Numbered from the stretch's first letter, positions 52,677 to 61,656 are shown. The stretch: 64,000 bases of DNA from an uncultured Streptococcus sp. (GCF_901875575.1 NZ_CABFMF010000055.1:1-64000); one strand, 5' to 3'. Notes: generated by a model not told the origin, from the sequence alone. Program-made: numbers and translations.

Positions 52677-54338
52677 TTATTTTGCTTCCATCACGACTGG
52701 TAATATTGCCGGGCGACGTTTCGTTTGGTCGAAAAGATATTTAGCCAAACTATCACGAACCTTACCTTTTAAATCTGCCCAGTCGAACTCTTCTCCCTGA
52801 AGATAGTTTTCAACTGTTTGATTAATCAATTCTGAACTTTCTCGGAGAATATCACGGCTCTTCTTGAGGTAGACAAATCCACGTGTATGAACACGCGCCT
52901 TGGCAACGATTTTCTTCTCGCGACGGTTTACAGTGATGGCTACGATGAAAATCCCATCCTCTGACAAGACCTTACGATCACGGAGAACGACATTTCCAAC
53001 ATCACCAATAGCATTTCCGTCAATTAAGACATCTCCTGCCGATACTGCCCCAGAAGGAACAAAATCTCCATGTTCATAAGCCATGGTTGTACCCTTCTTA
53101 GGAATTAGAATGCACTCTGGTAACATACCAACTGCCATAGCAGCCTTGGCATGGGCATCTAACTCACGGTATTCCCCTTGGATAGGGAAGAGATACTTAG
53201 GTTGCAAGAGGTTGATCATCAACTGTAAGTCACGCGCATTTCCGTGTCCTGACACGCGCAAGCTTTGAGTAATCAATTTGACAACCCCGCCAGCTTGATA
53301 AATCATATTTTCCACACGCGCCATAACCGCTTCTTTAGCGATAGATGGTGTGGTAACGATATAGACCAAGTCTCCATCCTTGATTTCGACATAACGGTGG
53401 CGACCGATTGACATCTTACGAAGTCCATTAATCGGCTCACCCATACGGCCTGTTTCAAGAATAATCAGCTCATGGTCTTCAAAACGAGACATATCTTTTG
53501 GTTTAATCAACAGGCTCTCATTAGCTAGAGATAATTTTTTAAGGCGAATCGCAGTACGGACAATATTTTCAATATCGAATCCCGTCAATACCACACGACG
53601 GCCTGTCGCATCAGCAGCATCAAATACTTGTTGGATACGAGAGAGGTTGCTGGCCACAGCCGCAACGATAATACGTCCTTCCCAATCAGCGATGGTTTGG
53701 GTAATTTCATCCCCAACTTCGCTTTCACTAGCCACCTGAATGTTGCTATCCGCATTGGCTGAATCACTGAGAAGAGCTAGGACTCCATCACGACCAATCT
53801 CAGCCAAACGACCAAAATCAGTGGCATAAGATTCACTAGCTGTTTGGTCAAATTTGAAATCACCGGTATAGACGATACTTCCATCTGAAGTCTTAAGGAC
53901 AATCCCTAAACTTTCTGGAATAGAGTGAGTCGTACGGAAGAATGAAACAATGGTTGCACCAAAATCAATCTCTGTATCTTCATCAATAACATGAAAATCA
54001 TTAAATTTCTTGACTGCGTCATTTCCTTTGACAAAGAGCTTTGCCAACTCGATGGTTAACTCGGAACCAAATACAGGAACCTTGGCTTCTGCCAAGAGAT
54101 AGGGTAGAGCACCAATAGCATCTGCATGTCCGTGAGTTAAAAATACCCCAGCAATTCGATCTTTATTTTCAAAAAGGTAATCCATATTCGGAATAACCAC
54201 ATCGACTCCTAATTGCTCATTTTCAGGATACTTTAAACCTGCATCCAAAACAAAAATGGACTCTCCGACTTCAGCGACGTACATATTTTTCCCATTTTCG
54301 CGTACACCACCTAGTGTTGTTAATCTTATATTATTCAT
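52677..54338 (-). CDS. rnjB: Ribonuclease J2
   Basis: 553-residue MBL/beta-CASP nuclease of mRNA decay and rRNA maturation. The metallo-lactamase motif reads HGHADA (69-74) where the active J1 paralogue has HxHxDH, so the last His is replaced by Ala. This and the estA neighbour identify the J2 paralogue, which is weakly active and works with J1. The beta-CASP region includes SGHGNARDLQLM and the C-terminal domain is complete. ATG 54338 follows CGGAGG. Confidence 0.92.
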   Translation of the reverse strand: MNNIRLTTLGGVRENGKNMYVAEVGESIFVLDAGLKYPENEQLGVDVVIPNMDYLFENKDRIAGVFLTHGHADAIGALPYLLAEAKVPVFGSELTIELAKLFVKGNDAVKKFNDFHVIDEDTEIDFGATIVSFFRTTHSIPESLGIVLKTSDGSIVYTGDFKFDQTASESYATDFGRLAEIGRDGVLALLSDSANADSNIQVASESEVGDEITQTIADWEGRIIVAAVASNLSRIQQVFDAADATGRRVVLTGFDIENIVRTAIRLKKLSLANESLLIKPKDMSRFEDHELIILETGRMGEPINGLRKMSIGRHRYVEIKDGDLVYIVTTPSIAKEAVMARVENMIYQAGGVVKLITQSLRVSGHGNARDLQLMINLLQPKYLFPIQGEYRELDAHAKAAMAVGMLPECILIPKKGTTMAYEHGDFVPSGAVSAGDVLIDGNAIGDVGNVVLRDRKVLSEDGIFIVAITVNRREKKIVAKARVHTRGFVYLKKSRDILRESSELINQTVENYLQGEEFDWADLKGKVRDSLAKYLFDQTKRRPAILPVVMEAK

Positions 54339-54431
54339 TTTTCCTCCGAAATCTTACATTATCTTGATAATAGGGCAGTTTTGCCCTTTTTTCTAAAAGT
54401 TCTAAAACTCTCAGCCGAATCTTGTCTCTCC

Positions 54432-54459
54432 ATTATACCATTTTTTTACTCATTTTCAA
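54432..54459 (-). promoter_or_regulatory. rnjB promoter
   Basis: TTGAAA (54459-54454), 16-bp spacer, perfect TATAAT (54437-54432). The roughly 90-nt leader contains a GGGCA-AAAC-TGCCC hairpin near 54370-54385. Confidence 0.65.
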
Positions 54460-54476
54460 AATCTAGAATTATTTTC

Positions 54477-54501
54477 AAAAAAGAGCTGGTTGCCCAACTC
54501 T
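54477..54501 (-). terminator. Terminator after recJ
   Basis: Minus strand AGAGTTGG, GCAA loop, CCAGCTCT (54501-54482), then TTTTT, 12 bp beyond the recJ stop. Confidence 0.8.
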
Positions 54502-54512
54502 CTTTACAGTTT

Positions 54513-56747
54513 CTAGTCTTTCTTCATCAAAAAGTCATAAATTTCTTGCACGGTGCCTAAGGCCATTATTTCTTGATCTTTGACAGTTTGTTTGAGATTT
54601 TGGTAAATCTGACTTTCTGATATCTCCCGTTTAGGTGCTTCTTTATTGATCGTCATGACTCCATCTTTGATAACAACAAATCCCAATTCTTCAAACACCT
54701 GAATCATTTTAACTAGTAGAATTTGTTGGATATTGAGATAGCCTGCCAAATCTTTAAGCTTATAGCGAATATCAAACTCTGGGAACTGATAGATAGTTTT
54801 ATAGAGTTTAGCAAATTGCTCTCTTGTTCCATAGCCTGTCAGATAATAAGCCTTGTCGATGTCATTTTTGAAATAAACAGCCGAGAAATTTTTCTCTTGA
54901 AAAATGTTCTTTAGTAAAGTAATATCTTCTGGTATATTTTTCACAACCACTGCCGAACTTGGGATCACATCTGTAAATTCTCCAGAGAAATCAAGAACAG
55001 GTACTCCTTCAGGTAAAACCGCATTTTTCCCACGAATATTAAAGAGTTGAACCCCTTCCACACGCGCATCTACCATCATCAATTGTAGAGCTGTTTGACC
55101 ATTCCACTGGTTGACAGACAGTTTAACTGCTAGTTCTAGGTTCTTAGTTTGGGCAAATTCAGTCATCCACCTTCCCTGTCCAAAAGCTACCACTTCAAAA
55201 CTAGCCTCACCCTTAGAAATTTTCAATTTTAGGTGGGCGTTACCTGCTCCCATGGTACGAGCGCTCTCAACATGAAAATCTCTGATATAAAAGATGGGTT
55301 TTTGATTGTCCATCCCAAAAGGTGCCAAGCGTTCAAAATTTTTGAGCATTTCTAAGTTGAGCGTTTCTAAGTCTAGTTCTTCATCTAGATTTAAAGTCTT
55401 CTTTCCACTAAGGTCTATACCTGTTTCTAGGATATAGTTTTCTAAAACCTGAGACAAAGCTTCCAAATTCTCCACTTCCAAGGTCATCCCTGCTGCACCC
55501 GCATGGCCTCCAAAAGCGATAAAGAGATCTCTATGAGGATCCAAGGCTTCAAAAATATCAACCGCTTCCACACTACGAGCACTTCCCTTGGCACGACCAT
55601 CTTCGATATTGAGAACAATGACTGTCTGCCCCAACTCTTCCAACAAGCGACCTGCAACAATTCCTAAAACTCCAGGATTCCAATCTTCCTTGGCCAAAAC
55701 CTGTACCTTCTTCTCAGGATTTACCATGGTCTTTGCTTCCTCATAAATAGACTGAACAATTTCCTTACGTTCTTCATTTTTCTGATGAATCATGAGGGCA
55801 ATCTCGTGAGCTTCCTCATCATCAAATCCTGTCAGTAAGTCAATAGCGGGATTGGGATCATCTAGACGACCCAAGGCATTTAAACGAGGAGCTATTTGAA
55901 AACCAACCGTCTCATCCGTCACTTCATTAGCAGCAATCCCAGCCATGTCCAGCATTTCTTGCAGACCAATGCGCTGAGTATGCCCCAACATTTCCAGACC
56001 ATATTGCACCAAGATACGATTTTCATCCGTCAGACTAACCATATCTGCAATAGTACCGATCGCAACCAAGTCAAGCAATTCAACTTGAACTTCTTCTAGA
56101 AGAGCACAGGCCAGCTTAAAAGCAACCCCACAGCCTGCCAAATGTTTAAAAGGATAATTGGCATCAGGATGCTCTGGATGGATAATGGCATAGGCATCCG
56201 GCAAAATTTCAGGCATGGAATGGTGGTCGGTCACAATCACATCCACTCCCATAGACTGAGCCAGCTCAATAGCTTCATGACCTGCAACCCCATTGTCCAC
56301 CGTCACAATCAAGGAAATCCCTTCTTGCTCGATAAAGTATTTATATACACTGGCATTAGGGCCATAGCCATCAGTGAAACGATTAGGCAGATAAACCCGG
56401 CACTCGGCACCAAGCTGTTCCAAACTTTCCTTAACAATCGAAGCCGAAGTCATACCATCCGCATCATAGTCACCATAAATGAGAATATTTTCCCCTTCTT
56501 CAATGGCCTGACGAATACGAGCCACTGCCTTATCCATATCATGGAGCAGATAAGGGTCGTGCAAGTCCTCCAAGGAAGGTTCTAAAAACTTCTTCAGACT
56601 TTCTTGGTCCTGAATTCCTCTTTCAAACAATAACCGAGCCACCTCAGAACCCAGTCCAGCCTTCTTGGCTATCTTTGTAAAATCCGCATCTTCAACCTGC
56701 GGGGCAAACTGCCATTCATAAGTAGGTGTTATCAAAAAGACATCCAC
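54513..56747 (-). CDS. recJ: Single-stranded-DNA-specific exonuclease RecJ
   Basis: 744 residues. 5'-3' ssDNA exonuclease of the DHH superfamily acting in recombination and mismatch repair. Motif I DYDADG (93-98), motif III DHH (174-176) and DHHA1-domain motif FGGHAGAAGMTL are intact. The long C-terminal extension typical of Firmicutes RecJ is present. I used ATG 56747; a TTG at 56735 would give the ITPTYEWQF N-terminus and 740 residues and is a real alternative. Confidence 0.95.
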   Translation of the reverse strand: MDVFLITPTYEWQFAPQVEDADFTKIAKKAGLGSEVARLLFERGIQDQESLKKFLEPSLEDLHDPYLLHDMDKAVARIRQAIEEGENILIYGDYDADGMTSASIVKESLEQLGAECRVYLPNRFTDGYGPNASVYKYFIEQEGISLIVTVDNGVAGHEAIELAQSMGVDVIVTDHHSMPEILPDAYAIIHPEHPDANYPFKHLAGCGVAFKLACALLEEVQVELLDLVAIGTIADMVSLTDENRILVQYGLEMLGHTQRIGLQEMLDMAGIAANEVTDETVGFQIAPRLNALGRLDDPNPAIDLLTGFDDEEAHEIALMIHQKNEERKEIVQSIYEEAKTMVNPEKKVQVLAKEDWNPGVLGIVAGRLLEELGQTVIVLNIEDGRAKGSARSVEAVDIFEALDPHRDLFIAFGGHAGAAGMTLEVENLEALSQVLENYILETGIDLSGKKTLNLDEELDLETLNLEMLKNFERLAPFGMDNQKPIFYIRDFHVESARTMGAGNAHLKLKISKGEASFEVVAFGQGRWMTEFAQTKNLELAVKLSVNQWNGQTALQLMMVDARVEGVQLFNIRGKNAVLPEGVPVLDFSGEFTDVIPSSAVVVKNIPEDITLLKNIFQEKNFSAVYFKNDIDKAYYLTGYGTREQFAKLYKTIYQFPEFDIRYKLKDLAGYLNIQQILLVKMIQVFEELGFVVIKDGVMTINKEAPKREISESQIYQNLKQTVKDQEIMALGTVQEIYDFLMKKD

Positions 56748-56911
56748 TCTTTCTAAGAATTCTATTGCTTCATTATAACATGATTTAGGCTTTTTCTCTA
56801 TCCTGATTGCTTTCTACAAAAATTTTACTAACTTTTTTCTGATATGATTTGACAAGACAAATCTTTTGGTGTAGAATCATGTTATAAAATCTAACACAAA
56901 GGAGATTCCTT

Positions 56912-57670
56912 ATGGCTTTAGTAGAATTTGAACACGTCGAAAAATATTACGGAGACTACCATGCACTCCGCGACATCAATCTCCGTTTTGAAAAAGGACA
57001 AGTTGTTGTCCTTCTCGGACCATCTGGTTCTGGGAAATCCACTCTTATCCGTACGATTAATGGTTTGGAGGCTGTTGACAAGGGAAGTCTTCTAGTAAAT
57101 GGCCACCAAGTTGCTGGTGCTAGCCAGAAAGATTTGGTTCCTCTTCGTAAGGAAGTCGGCATGGTTTTCCAACATTTTAACCTCTACCCGCACAAAACAG
57201 TGTTAGAAAACGTAACACTTGCACCCATAAAAGTTCTAGGAATTGATAAAAAAGAAGCTGAAAAAACAGCTCAAAAATATCTGGAATTTGTAAATATGTG
57301 GGACAAGAAAGATTCTTATCCAGCTATGCTTTCTGGTGGACAAAAACAACGGATTGCCATCGCACGTGGCCTCGCTATGCATCCTGAACTCCTCCTCTTT
57401 GATGAGCCAACATCTGCTCTTGACCCTGAAACCATCGGCGATGTTCTAGCGGTTATGCAAAAATTAGCCCGTGATGGTATGAATATGATTGTCGTTACTC
57501 ATGAAATGGGCTTTGCCCGTGAAGTTGCTGACCGCATCATCTTTATGGCTGACGGAGAAGTTTTGGTGGACACAACAGATGTCGATGCCTTTTTCGACAA
57601 TCCAAGTGAACCTCGCGCTCAACAATTCCTCAGCAAGATTATCAACCACGAAAGTGACAAAGTAAAATAA
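56912..57670 (+). CDS. Polar amino-acid ABC transporter ATP-binding protein
   Basis: 252 residues: Walker A GPSGSGKST (36-44), Q-loop FQHFNLYPHKTVLENV, signature LSGGQ (140-144), Walker B LLLFDEPTSALD, switch VTHEMGFA. This is the GlnQ/HisP subclass for polar amino acids. ATG 56912 follows AAAGGAG. First gene of a four-gene unit (ATPase, binding protein, two permeases) with gaps of 9-12 bp. Divergent from recJ. Confidence 0.95.
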   Translation: MALVEFEHVEKYYGDYHALRDINLRFEKGQVVVLLGPSGSGKSTLIRTINGLEAVDKGSLLVNGHQVAGASQKDLVPLRKEVGMVFQHFNLYPHKTVLENVTLAPIKVLGIDKKEAEKTAQKYLEFVNMWDKKDSYPAMLSGGQKQRIAIARGLAMHPELLLFDEPTSALDPETIGDVLAVMQKLARDGMNMIVVTHEMGFAREVADRIIFMADGEVLVDTTDVDAFFDNPSEPRAQQFLSKIINHESDKVK

Positions 57671-57680
57671 GGAGGTCTCT

Positions 57681-58475
57681 ATGAAAAAGCAATTCTTTTT
57701 ATCAGCATTAGTGATTAGCCTTTTCGGCCTTGCTACTGTAAAACCAGTCCAAGCTGACACCAGTGTCGCAGATATTCAAAAAAGAGGCGAGCTAGTTGTT
57801 GGTGTCAAGCAAGATGTACCAAACTTTGGCTACAAGGACCCTAAGACAGGAATCTACTCAGGTATCGAAACCGATCTAGCCAAAATGGTAGCAGATGAAC
57901 TCAAAGTAAAAGTTCGTTATGTGCCTGTTACCGCTCAAACTCGTGGCCCTCTTTTGGACAATGAACAAGTCGACATGGATATCGCTACCTTTACCATTAC
58001 AGAGGAACGTAAGAAACTTTACAACTTTACCAGTCCCTACTATACAGACGCTTCAGGATTTTTGGTCAATAAATCTGCCAAAATCAAAAACATCGAAGAC
58101 TTAAATGGTAAGACAATCGGAGTTGCCCAAGGTTCTATTACCCAACGCTTGATTACCGAATTGGGTAAAAAGAAAGGGTTAACATTCAAGTTTGTAGAAC
58201 TCGGTTCCTATCCAGAATTGATTACTTCTCTACACGCCCACCGAATCGATGCTTTTTCGGTTGACCGCTCTATCCTATCTGGCTATATTAGCAAGCGGAC
58301 AGAACTACTTGATGATAGCTTCAAACCATCGGACTACGGTATCGTTACTAAGAAATCAAATACTGAACTTAACGACTACTTAGATACATTGGTTACAAAA
58401 TGGAGCAAGGATGGCAGTTTGAAGAAACTCTATGAACAATACAAACTCAAACCATCTAGCCACACTGCAGAGTAA
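57681..58475 (+). CDS. Amino-acid ABC transporter substrate-binding protein (no lipobox)
   Basis: 264 residues, SBP family 3. It has a Sec signal (1-25: hydrophobic LSALVISLFGLATV, cleavage at VQA-DTS), then GELVVGVKQDVPNFGY, the ligand-binding ETDLAKMVADEL and a complete two-lobe body ending QYKLKPSS. There is no cysteine in the signal region, so Lgt cannot anchor it; it may be released or held by the permease. Ligand class (Gln/Glu or other polar amino acid) is inferred from family. AAGGAGG precedes ATG. Confidence 0.92.
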   Translation: MKKQFFLSALVISLFGLATVKPVQADTSVADIQKRGELVVGVKQDVPNFGYKDPKTGIYSGIETDLAKMVADELKVKVRYVPVTAQTRGPLLDNEQVDMDIATFTITEERKKLYNFTSPYYTDASGFLVNKSAKIKNIEDLNGKTIGVAQGSITQRLITELGKKKGLTFKFVELGSYPELITSLHAHRIDAFSVDRSILSGYISKRTELLDDSFKPSDYGIVTKKSNTELNDYLDTLVTKWSKDGSLKKLYEQYKLKPSSHTAE

Positions 58476-58487
58476 GGAGGATACCTC

Positions 58488-59165
58488 ATGACAGATTTAT
58501 CATCTTGGACTGCTTATTTTCAAGATTTTGGACAATTTTTTAATGGTTTTCTCTTTACCCTTGCCTTAGCTATTGGATCCTTTATCTTAGCTATGCTCTT
58601 AGGTATCTTTTTTGGAGCCATGTCAACAAGCAAAAGAACTAGCTTACGAATCCTAGCTAGAATCTTTGTTGAATTTTACCAAAATACTCCACTCTTAGTG
58701 CAGTTTGTAATCGTTTTTTATGGTTTACCTCTTATCACCAATTATGTCATTATGCTTCCTATTTATTGGACTGCAGTTCTCTGTGTAGGACTCTATCATG
58801 GAGCTTATATCGCCGAAGTTATTCGTTCAGGGATTCAAGCCATTCCTAGAGGTCAGATGGAAGCAGCCTTGTCGCAAGGATTTACCTATATCAGCGCTAT
58901 GCGCTTGATTATCTTGCCTCAGGCCTTTCGTATCATTCTTCCACCATTGACAAATCAAATCGTAAACCTTATAAAGAATACCTCTACAGTAGCTATCATC
59001 TCTGGAGTGGACTTGATGTTTGTGACCAAGTCTTGGTCAGCCCTAAACGGAAACTACATTCCTGCCTTTTTAGGAGCTGCCCTCTTCTACTTCTCTCTTT
59101 GCTTCCCGGTTGCCCAATTTGGTCGCAAGATGGAACAAGCCAATAAAAAAGCCTATTCACTTTAG
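58488..59165 (+). CDS. Amino-acid ABC transporter permease
   Basis: 225 residues with five transmembrane helices and the HisMQ EAA loop region MEAALSQGFTYISAMRLIILPQA-like (about 124-146), which docks on the ATPase. It opens with FNGFLFTLALAIGSFILAMLLG. It forms a heterodimer with the next permease. AAGGAGG precedes the ATG. Confidence 0.94.
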   Translation: MTDLSSWTAYFQDFGQFFNGFLFTLALAIGSFILAMLLGIFFGAMSTSKRTSLRILARIFVEFYQNTPLLVQFVIVFYGLPLITNYVIMLPIYWTAVLCVGLYHGAYIAEVIRSGIQAIPRGQMEAALSQGFTYISAMRLIILPQAFRIILPPLTNQIVNLIKNTSTVAIISGVDLMFVTKSWSALNGNYIPAFLGAALFYFSLCFPVAQFGRKMEQANKKAYSL

Positions 59166-59174
59166 GAGGTTACT

Positions 59175-59834
59175 ATGGAATCAATTTTAGAAGTTTTAAC
59201 CCCAGATAATATCATTTTCATATTTAAAGGATTCGGCTTAACCCTCTATATTTCCTTAATCGCAATCATCCTCTCAACCCTCATTGGAACTGTGCTTGCA
59301 GTCATGCGAAATGGAAAAAATCCTTTCCTGCGTATCATTGCAAGTATCTATATAGAGTTTGTGCGTAATGTTCCAAATCTCCTCTGGATCTTTACCATCT
59401 TTTTAGTATTTAAGATGAAATCAACACCAGCAGGGATTACTGCCTTTACCATCTTTACTTCAGCAGCCTTGGCTGAGATCATCCGAGGAGGTCTCAATGC
59501 TGTAGACAAGGGACAGTACGAAGCAGGGATGTCACAAGGTTTTACTTCACTACAAATCCTTTACCACATTATCTTGCCTCAGGCGATCCGTAAGATGTTG
59601 CCAGCTATCATTTCTCAGTTTGTAACAGTTATAAAAGATACCAGCCTTCTCTATTCAGTTATCGCCCTCCAAGAACTCTTTGGAGCTAGCCAAATCCTCA
59701 TGGGGCGCTATTTTGAACCAGAACAAGTCTTCAGTCTCTACATCCTAATAGCCCTCATCTACTTCATCTTTAACTTAGCCATCTCTAATCTTTCACGTAT
59801 GCTAGCTAGACGATGGCAACAAGCTGCAGAATAA
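59175..59834 (+). CDS. Amino-acid ABC transporter permease
   Basis: 219 residues, five transmembrane helices, EAA loop YEAGMSQGFTSLQILYHIIL-type (about 115-134) and the N-terminal GFGLTLYISLIAIILSTLIG. It is the second permease of the polar amino-acid transporter, 9 bp after the first. TAGGAGG overlaps the preceding stop. Confidence 0.94.
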   Translation: MESILEVLTPDNIIFIFKGFGLTLYISLIAIILSTLIGTVLAVMRNGKNPFLRIIASIYIEFVRNVPNLLWIFTIFLVFKMKSTPAGITAFTIFTSAALAEIIRGGLNAVDKGQYEAGMSQGFTSLQILYHIILPQAIRKMLPAIISQFVTVIKDTSLLYSVIALQELFGASQILMGRYFEPEQVFSLYILIALIYFIFNLAISNLSRMLARRWQQAAE

Positions 59835-59862
59835 ACCTTTAAATACAATATACGAAAATAAT

Positions 59863-59914
59863 AAAAGCAAACAAACCAAACCTAAGTTCAGGAAATTGAT
59901 TTTGTTTGCTTTTT
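59863..59914 (+). terminator. Terminator of the amino-acid ABC operon
   Basis: AAAAGCAAACAAA (59863-59875) pairs with TTTGTTTGCTTTT (59901-59913), large loop, T-run. Confidence 0.8.
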
Positions 59915-59942
59915 ACATTGAAAATAAATCGTTTATGAAAAC

Positions 59943-60254
59943 TTAATCTTTTTTATCGTGATTTGGAAAAAGATAACCTATCCCCACACAGGCCAAAACT
60001 CCTGCTCCAATAACCAAACCACTTGAAATTGGTAGTAAATCAAAAATGGCATTTGCAATGATGAAGGCAATAATCAGGCACATGAGGCTAGCCTTGTAAT
60101 CTTTTTTCATGACATTCTCAATGGTAAAAAAGATAAATCATCCAACTGGAATCAATGACCAAACACTAGCATCTAAACTAGGCCATCCAACATATCCAAA
60201 ATACAAAACAAGTACTGATGCTACTATAAATCCAAGACCAAATACTTTTTTCAT
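59943..60254 (-). pseudogene. Small membrane-protein gene split by an in-frame TGA
   Basis: The frame from ATG 60254 (behind TTGGAGATAAACAA) runs for 104 codons to TAA 59945-59943. It is interrupted at codon 39 by TGA (60140-60138). The first part encodes MKKVFGLGFIVASVLVLYFG then YVGWPSLDASVWSLIPVG. The second part continues in the same frame with FIFFTIENVMKKDYKASLM and two more helices, ending FPNHDKKD. Restored, it is a four-helix membrane protein of about 103 residues resembling LiaF/DUF5668-like membrane domains. Re-initiation at ATG 60110 would give a 55-residue product. It is most simply a recent nonsense mutation (TGG to TGA fits the GW context). Confidence 0.75.
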
Positions 60255-60410
60255 TTGTTTATCTCCAATTTCTTTTTTAGGAACTTGAGTTATTTGATAG
60301 TGATACCTCACGTCCCTTACAAAAATCATTATAGCAGAGGTCAGTTTCAAGAACAATCCCTTTTGTCTATCTGGTAACTATCCTTATCTATGTGATCATT
60401 GTTACTGATA

Positions 60411-60434
60411 AAAAAAGAAGTCCAAAGGACTTCT
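60411..60434 (-). terminator. Terminator after the DUF6287 gene
   Basis: AGAAGTCC, TTT loop, GGACTTCT on the minus strand (60434-60416), then TTTTT. Confidence 0.9.
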
Positions 60435-60485
60435 AGGTTTTACCGATTAAAAACTATTTTTGACTGAATATAATCTGAAACTAGA

Positions 60486-61280
60486 TTATTCACTCGTATT
60501 TTTCTTTTCCTTGGTTTCTAGTTTCGTTTTAATCGTTTCTCGTTCAGCTTTTAGATTTGCTAGCTTCTGTTCTTCAGCCTCTAGTTGACTAGTGTCTGGT
60601 TTTACGCGATAATAAACATCTTCTGGATGCATCAACATAGCATTATACCCTTGACCACCTAGAAGCCTTTCTTCAGAATGATTAGATTTATCTGTAAACT
60701 TCCCATCATCACTAGGTTGCAAAACAACCCCACTAGGTACAGCAAGTACAACAAAACCACCCACAAGAGAATCTTTGTCCCCAGCACCAATGATAACAGT
60801 TTCTGGATTTTCATTAAATTTTCTTGCTCCAGACAATTGGACAATATACTCTTGTTTCTCTCCATTTGATAACCAAGTTGACCTTACTTCACCAGAACTA
60901 TTAATAATGTATTGATTTCCAGATGGAGTAAGCCAAGTTCCTTCTAAACTTGATAAATCATTATTTCTAAGTGATTCAAAATCCAATTTGGGGACGGCAG
61001 TTTCTTTTTTTAGTTTACCAACAAGTGCTTCTGACTCTGAGATTTTATTATCTAAAGACACCAGTTGGTCCTTGAGTTTTTGAATTTCTTCCCCTTTAGC
61101 TTTGGTATCTTTATCGCTTTTCACCTGACTACTGCTATCTTTAACAGAAGCCGTTGTTGATACTTGCTTTGAATCTTTCTTTCCGCTTAACCAAAAGACT
61201 AAGACAGATCCTACTATCAAGACGACTAAAACTGAAAGTATAACTCCTACCAACATTTGAATTTTTCGAACTCTTTTCAT
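60486..61280 (-). CDS. Membrane-anchored DUF6287-like protein
   Basis: 264 residues: basic N-terminus, one transmembrane helix (about 9-32), Ser/Lys-rich linker, short coiled coil (about 63-92), then FESLRNNDLSSLEGTWLTPS and a small beta domain. This SSLEGTW start is typical of DUF6287, found in streptococcal and lactobacillar surface proteins. A second coiled coil closes the protein (about 225-260). Extracellular exposure is inferred from orientation. The ATG follows AAGGAG. A palindrome overlaps its -10 box upstream. Function unknown. Confidence 0.75.
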   Translation of the reverse strand: MKRVRKIQMLVGVILSVLVVLIVGSVLVFWLSGKKDSKQVSTTASVKDSSSQVKSDKDTKAKGEEIQKLKDQLVSLDNKISESEALVGKLKKETAVPKLDFESLRNNDLSSLEGTWLTPSGNQYIINSSGEVRSTWLSNGEKQEYIVQLSGARKFNENPETVIIGAGDKDSLVGGFVVLAVPSGVVLQPSDDGKFTDKSNHSEERLLGGQGYNAMLMHPEDVYYRVKPDTSQLEAEEQKLANLKAERETIKTKLETKEKKNTSE

Positions 61281-61374
61281 TATTTTCTCCTTTTTTACCT
61301 ACTAATTTATATTGGATTTCTAAACTAATTCATCATATCATAGTGATTACCATCCATGATTAGCTATTAGTCAT

Positions 61375-61404
61375 GTGAATAAATTATACCATAAATTTAT
61401 TCAC
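61375..61404 (-). promoter_or_regulatory. Palindromic operator over the -10 box upstream of the DUF6287 gene
   Basis: GTGAATAAAT (61375-61384) and ATTTATTCAC (61395-61404) form a perfect 10-bp inverted repeat with a 10-bp spacer. It overlaps a minus-strand TATAAT (61388-61383). Bound protein would block transcription. The regulator is not identifiable here. Confidence 0.55.
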
Positions 61405-61477
61405 TTATATCTAATATTTTTCATAAGACAACTATTGATAAGTTCAAAAAAGCTTAATAGAATGAGTTTCTTCTATT

Positions 61478-61656
61478 TGCCGATTGCAGGGTTTGAACCT
61501 GTGACCTAGGCTTTACGAGTATCTTGCTCTACCAACTGATACTCAATGAAAATCAAAAAGCAAACTAGGAAACTAGCCGCAGGCTGTACTTGAGTACGGC
61601 AAGGCGACGTTGACGCGGTTTGAATTTGATTTTCGAAGAGTATGAGCTAAATCGGC
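61478..61656 (-). pseudogene. tRNA-Thr(CGU) gene interrupted in the D-loop
   Basis: Minus strand: GCCGATTTAGCTCA (from 61656) and, after a 103-bp insert, GTTGGTAGAGCA, anticodon loop CTCGTAA, TTCAAAC T-loop and AATCGGC (61485-61479). The acceptor arms GCCGATT/AATCGGC pair fully. The 5' side of the anticodon stem (AGATA against AGCCT) and the first T-stem pair no longer match, so decay has begun. A good promoter remains (TTGATA 61696-61691, 16 bp, TATACT 61674-61669). Confidence 0.8.
61540..61642. repeat. RUP-like small mobile repeat inserted in the tRNA relic
   Basis: A 103-bp element with imperfect terminal inverted repeats: TACTCAATGAAAATCAAA at one end, TTTGATTTTCGAAGAGTA at the other, and a GC-rich inner part. 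It is flanked by TGA on both sides, which the uninterrupted tRNA would carry once. Size, ends and composition match the pneumococcal RUP family of non-autonomous elements thought to be moved by IS630-type transposase. Confidence 0.8.

Noticed and set aside
54370..54390. A plus-strand terminator (GGGCAGTTTTGCCC plus T-run) upstream of rnjB
   Set aside because: No plus-strand gene precedes it. It more likely forms a hairpin in the rnjB leader.
60138..60356. A 72-residue gene starting at 60356
   Set aside because: The first 34 codons have no ribosome binding site and unlikely composition. The proper start is ATG 60254 behind GGAG, and the frame is then broken by TGA.
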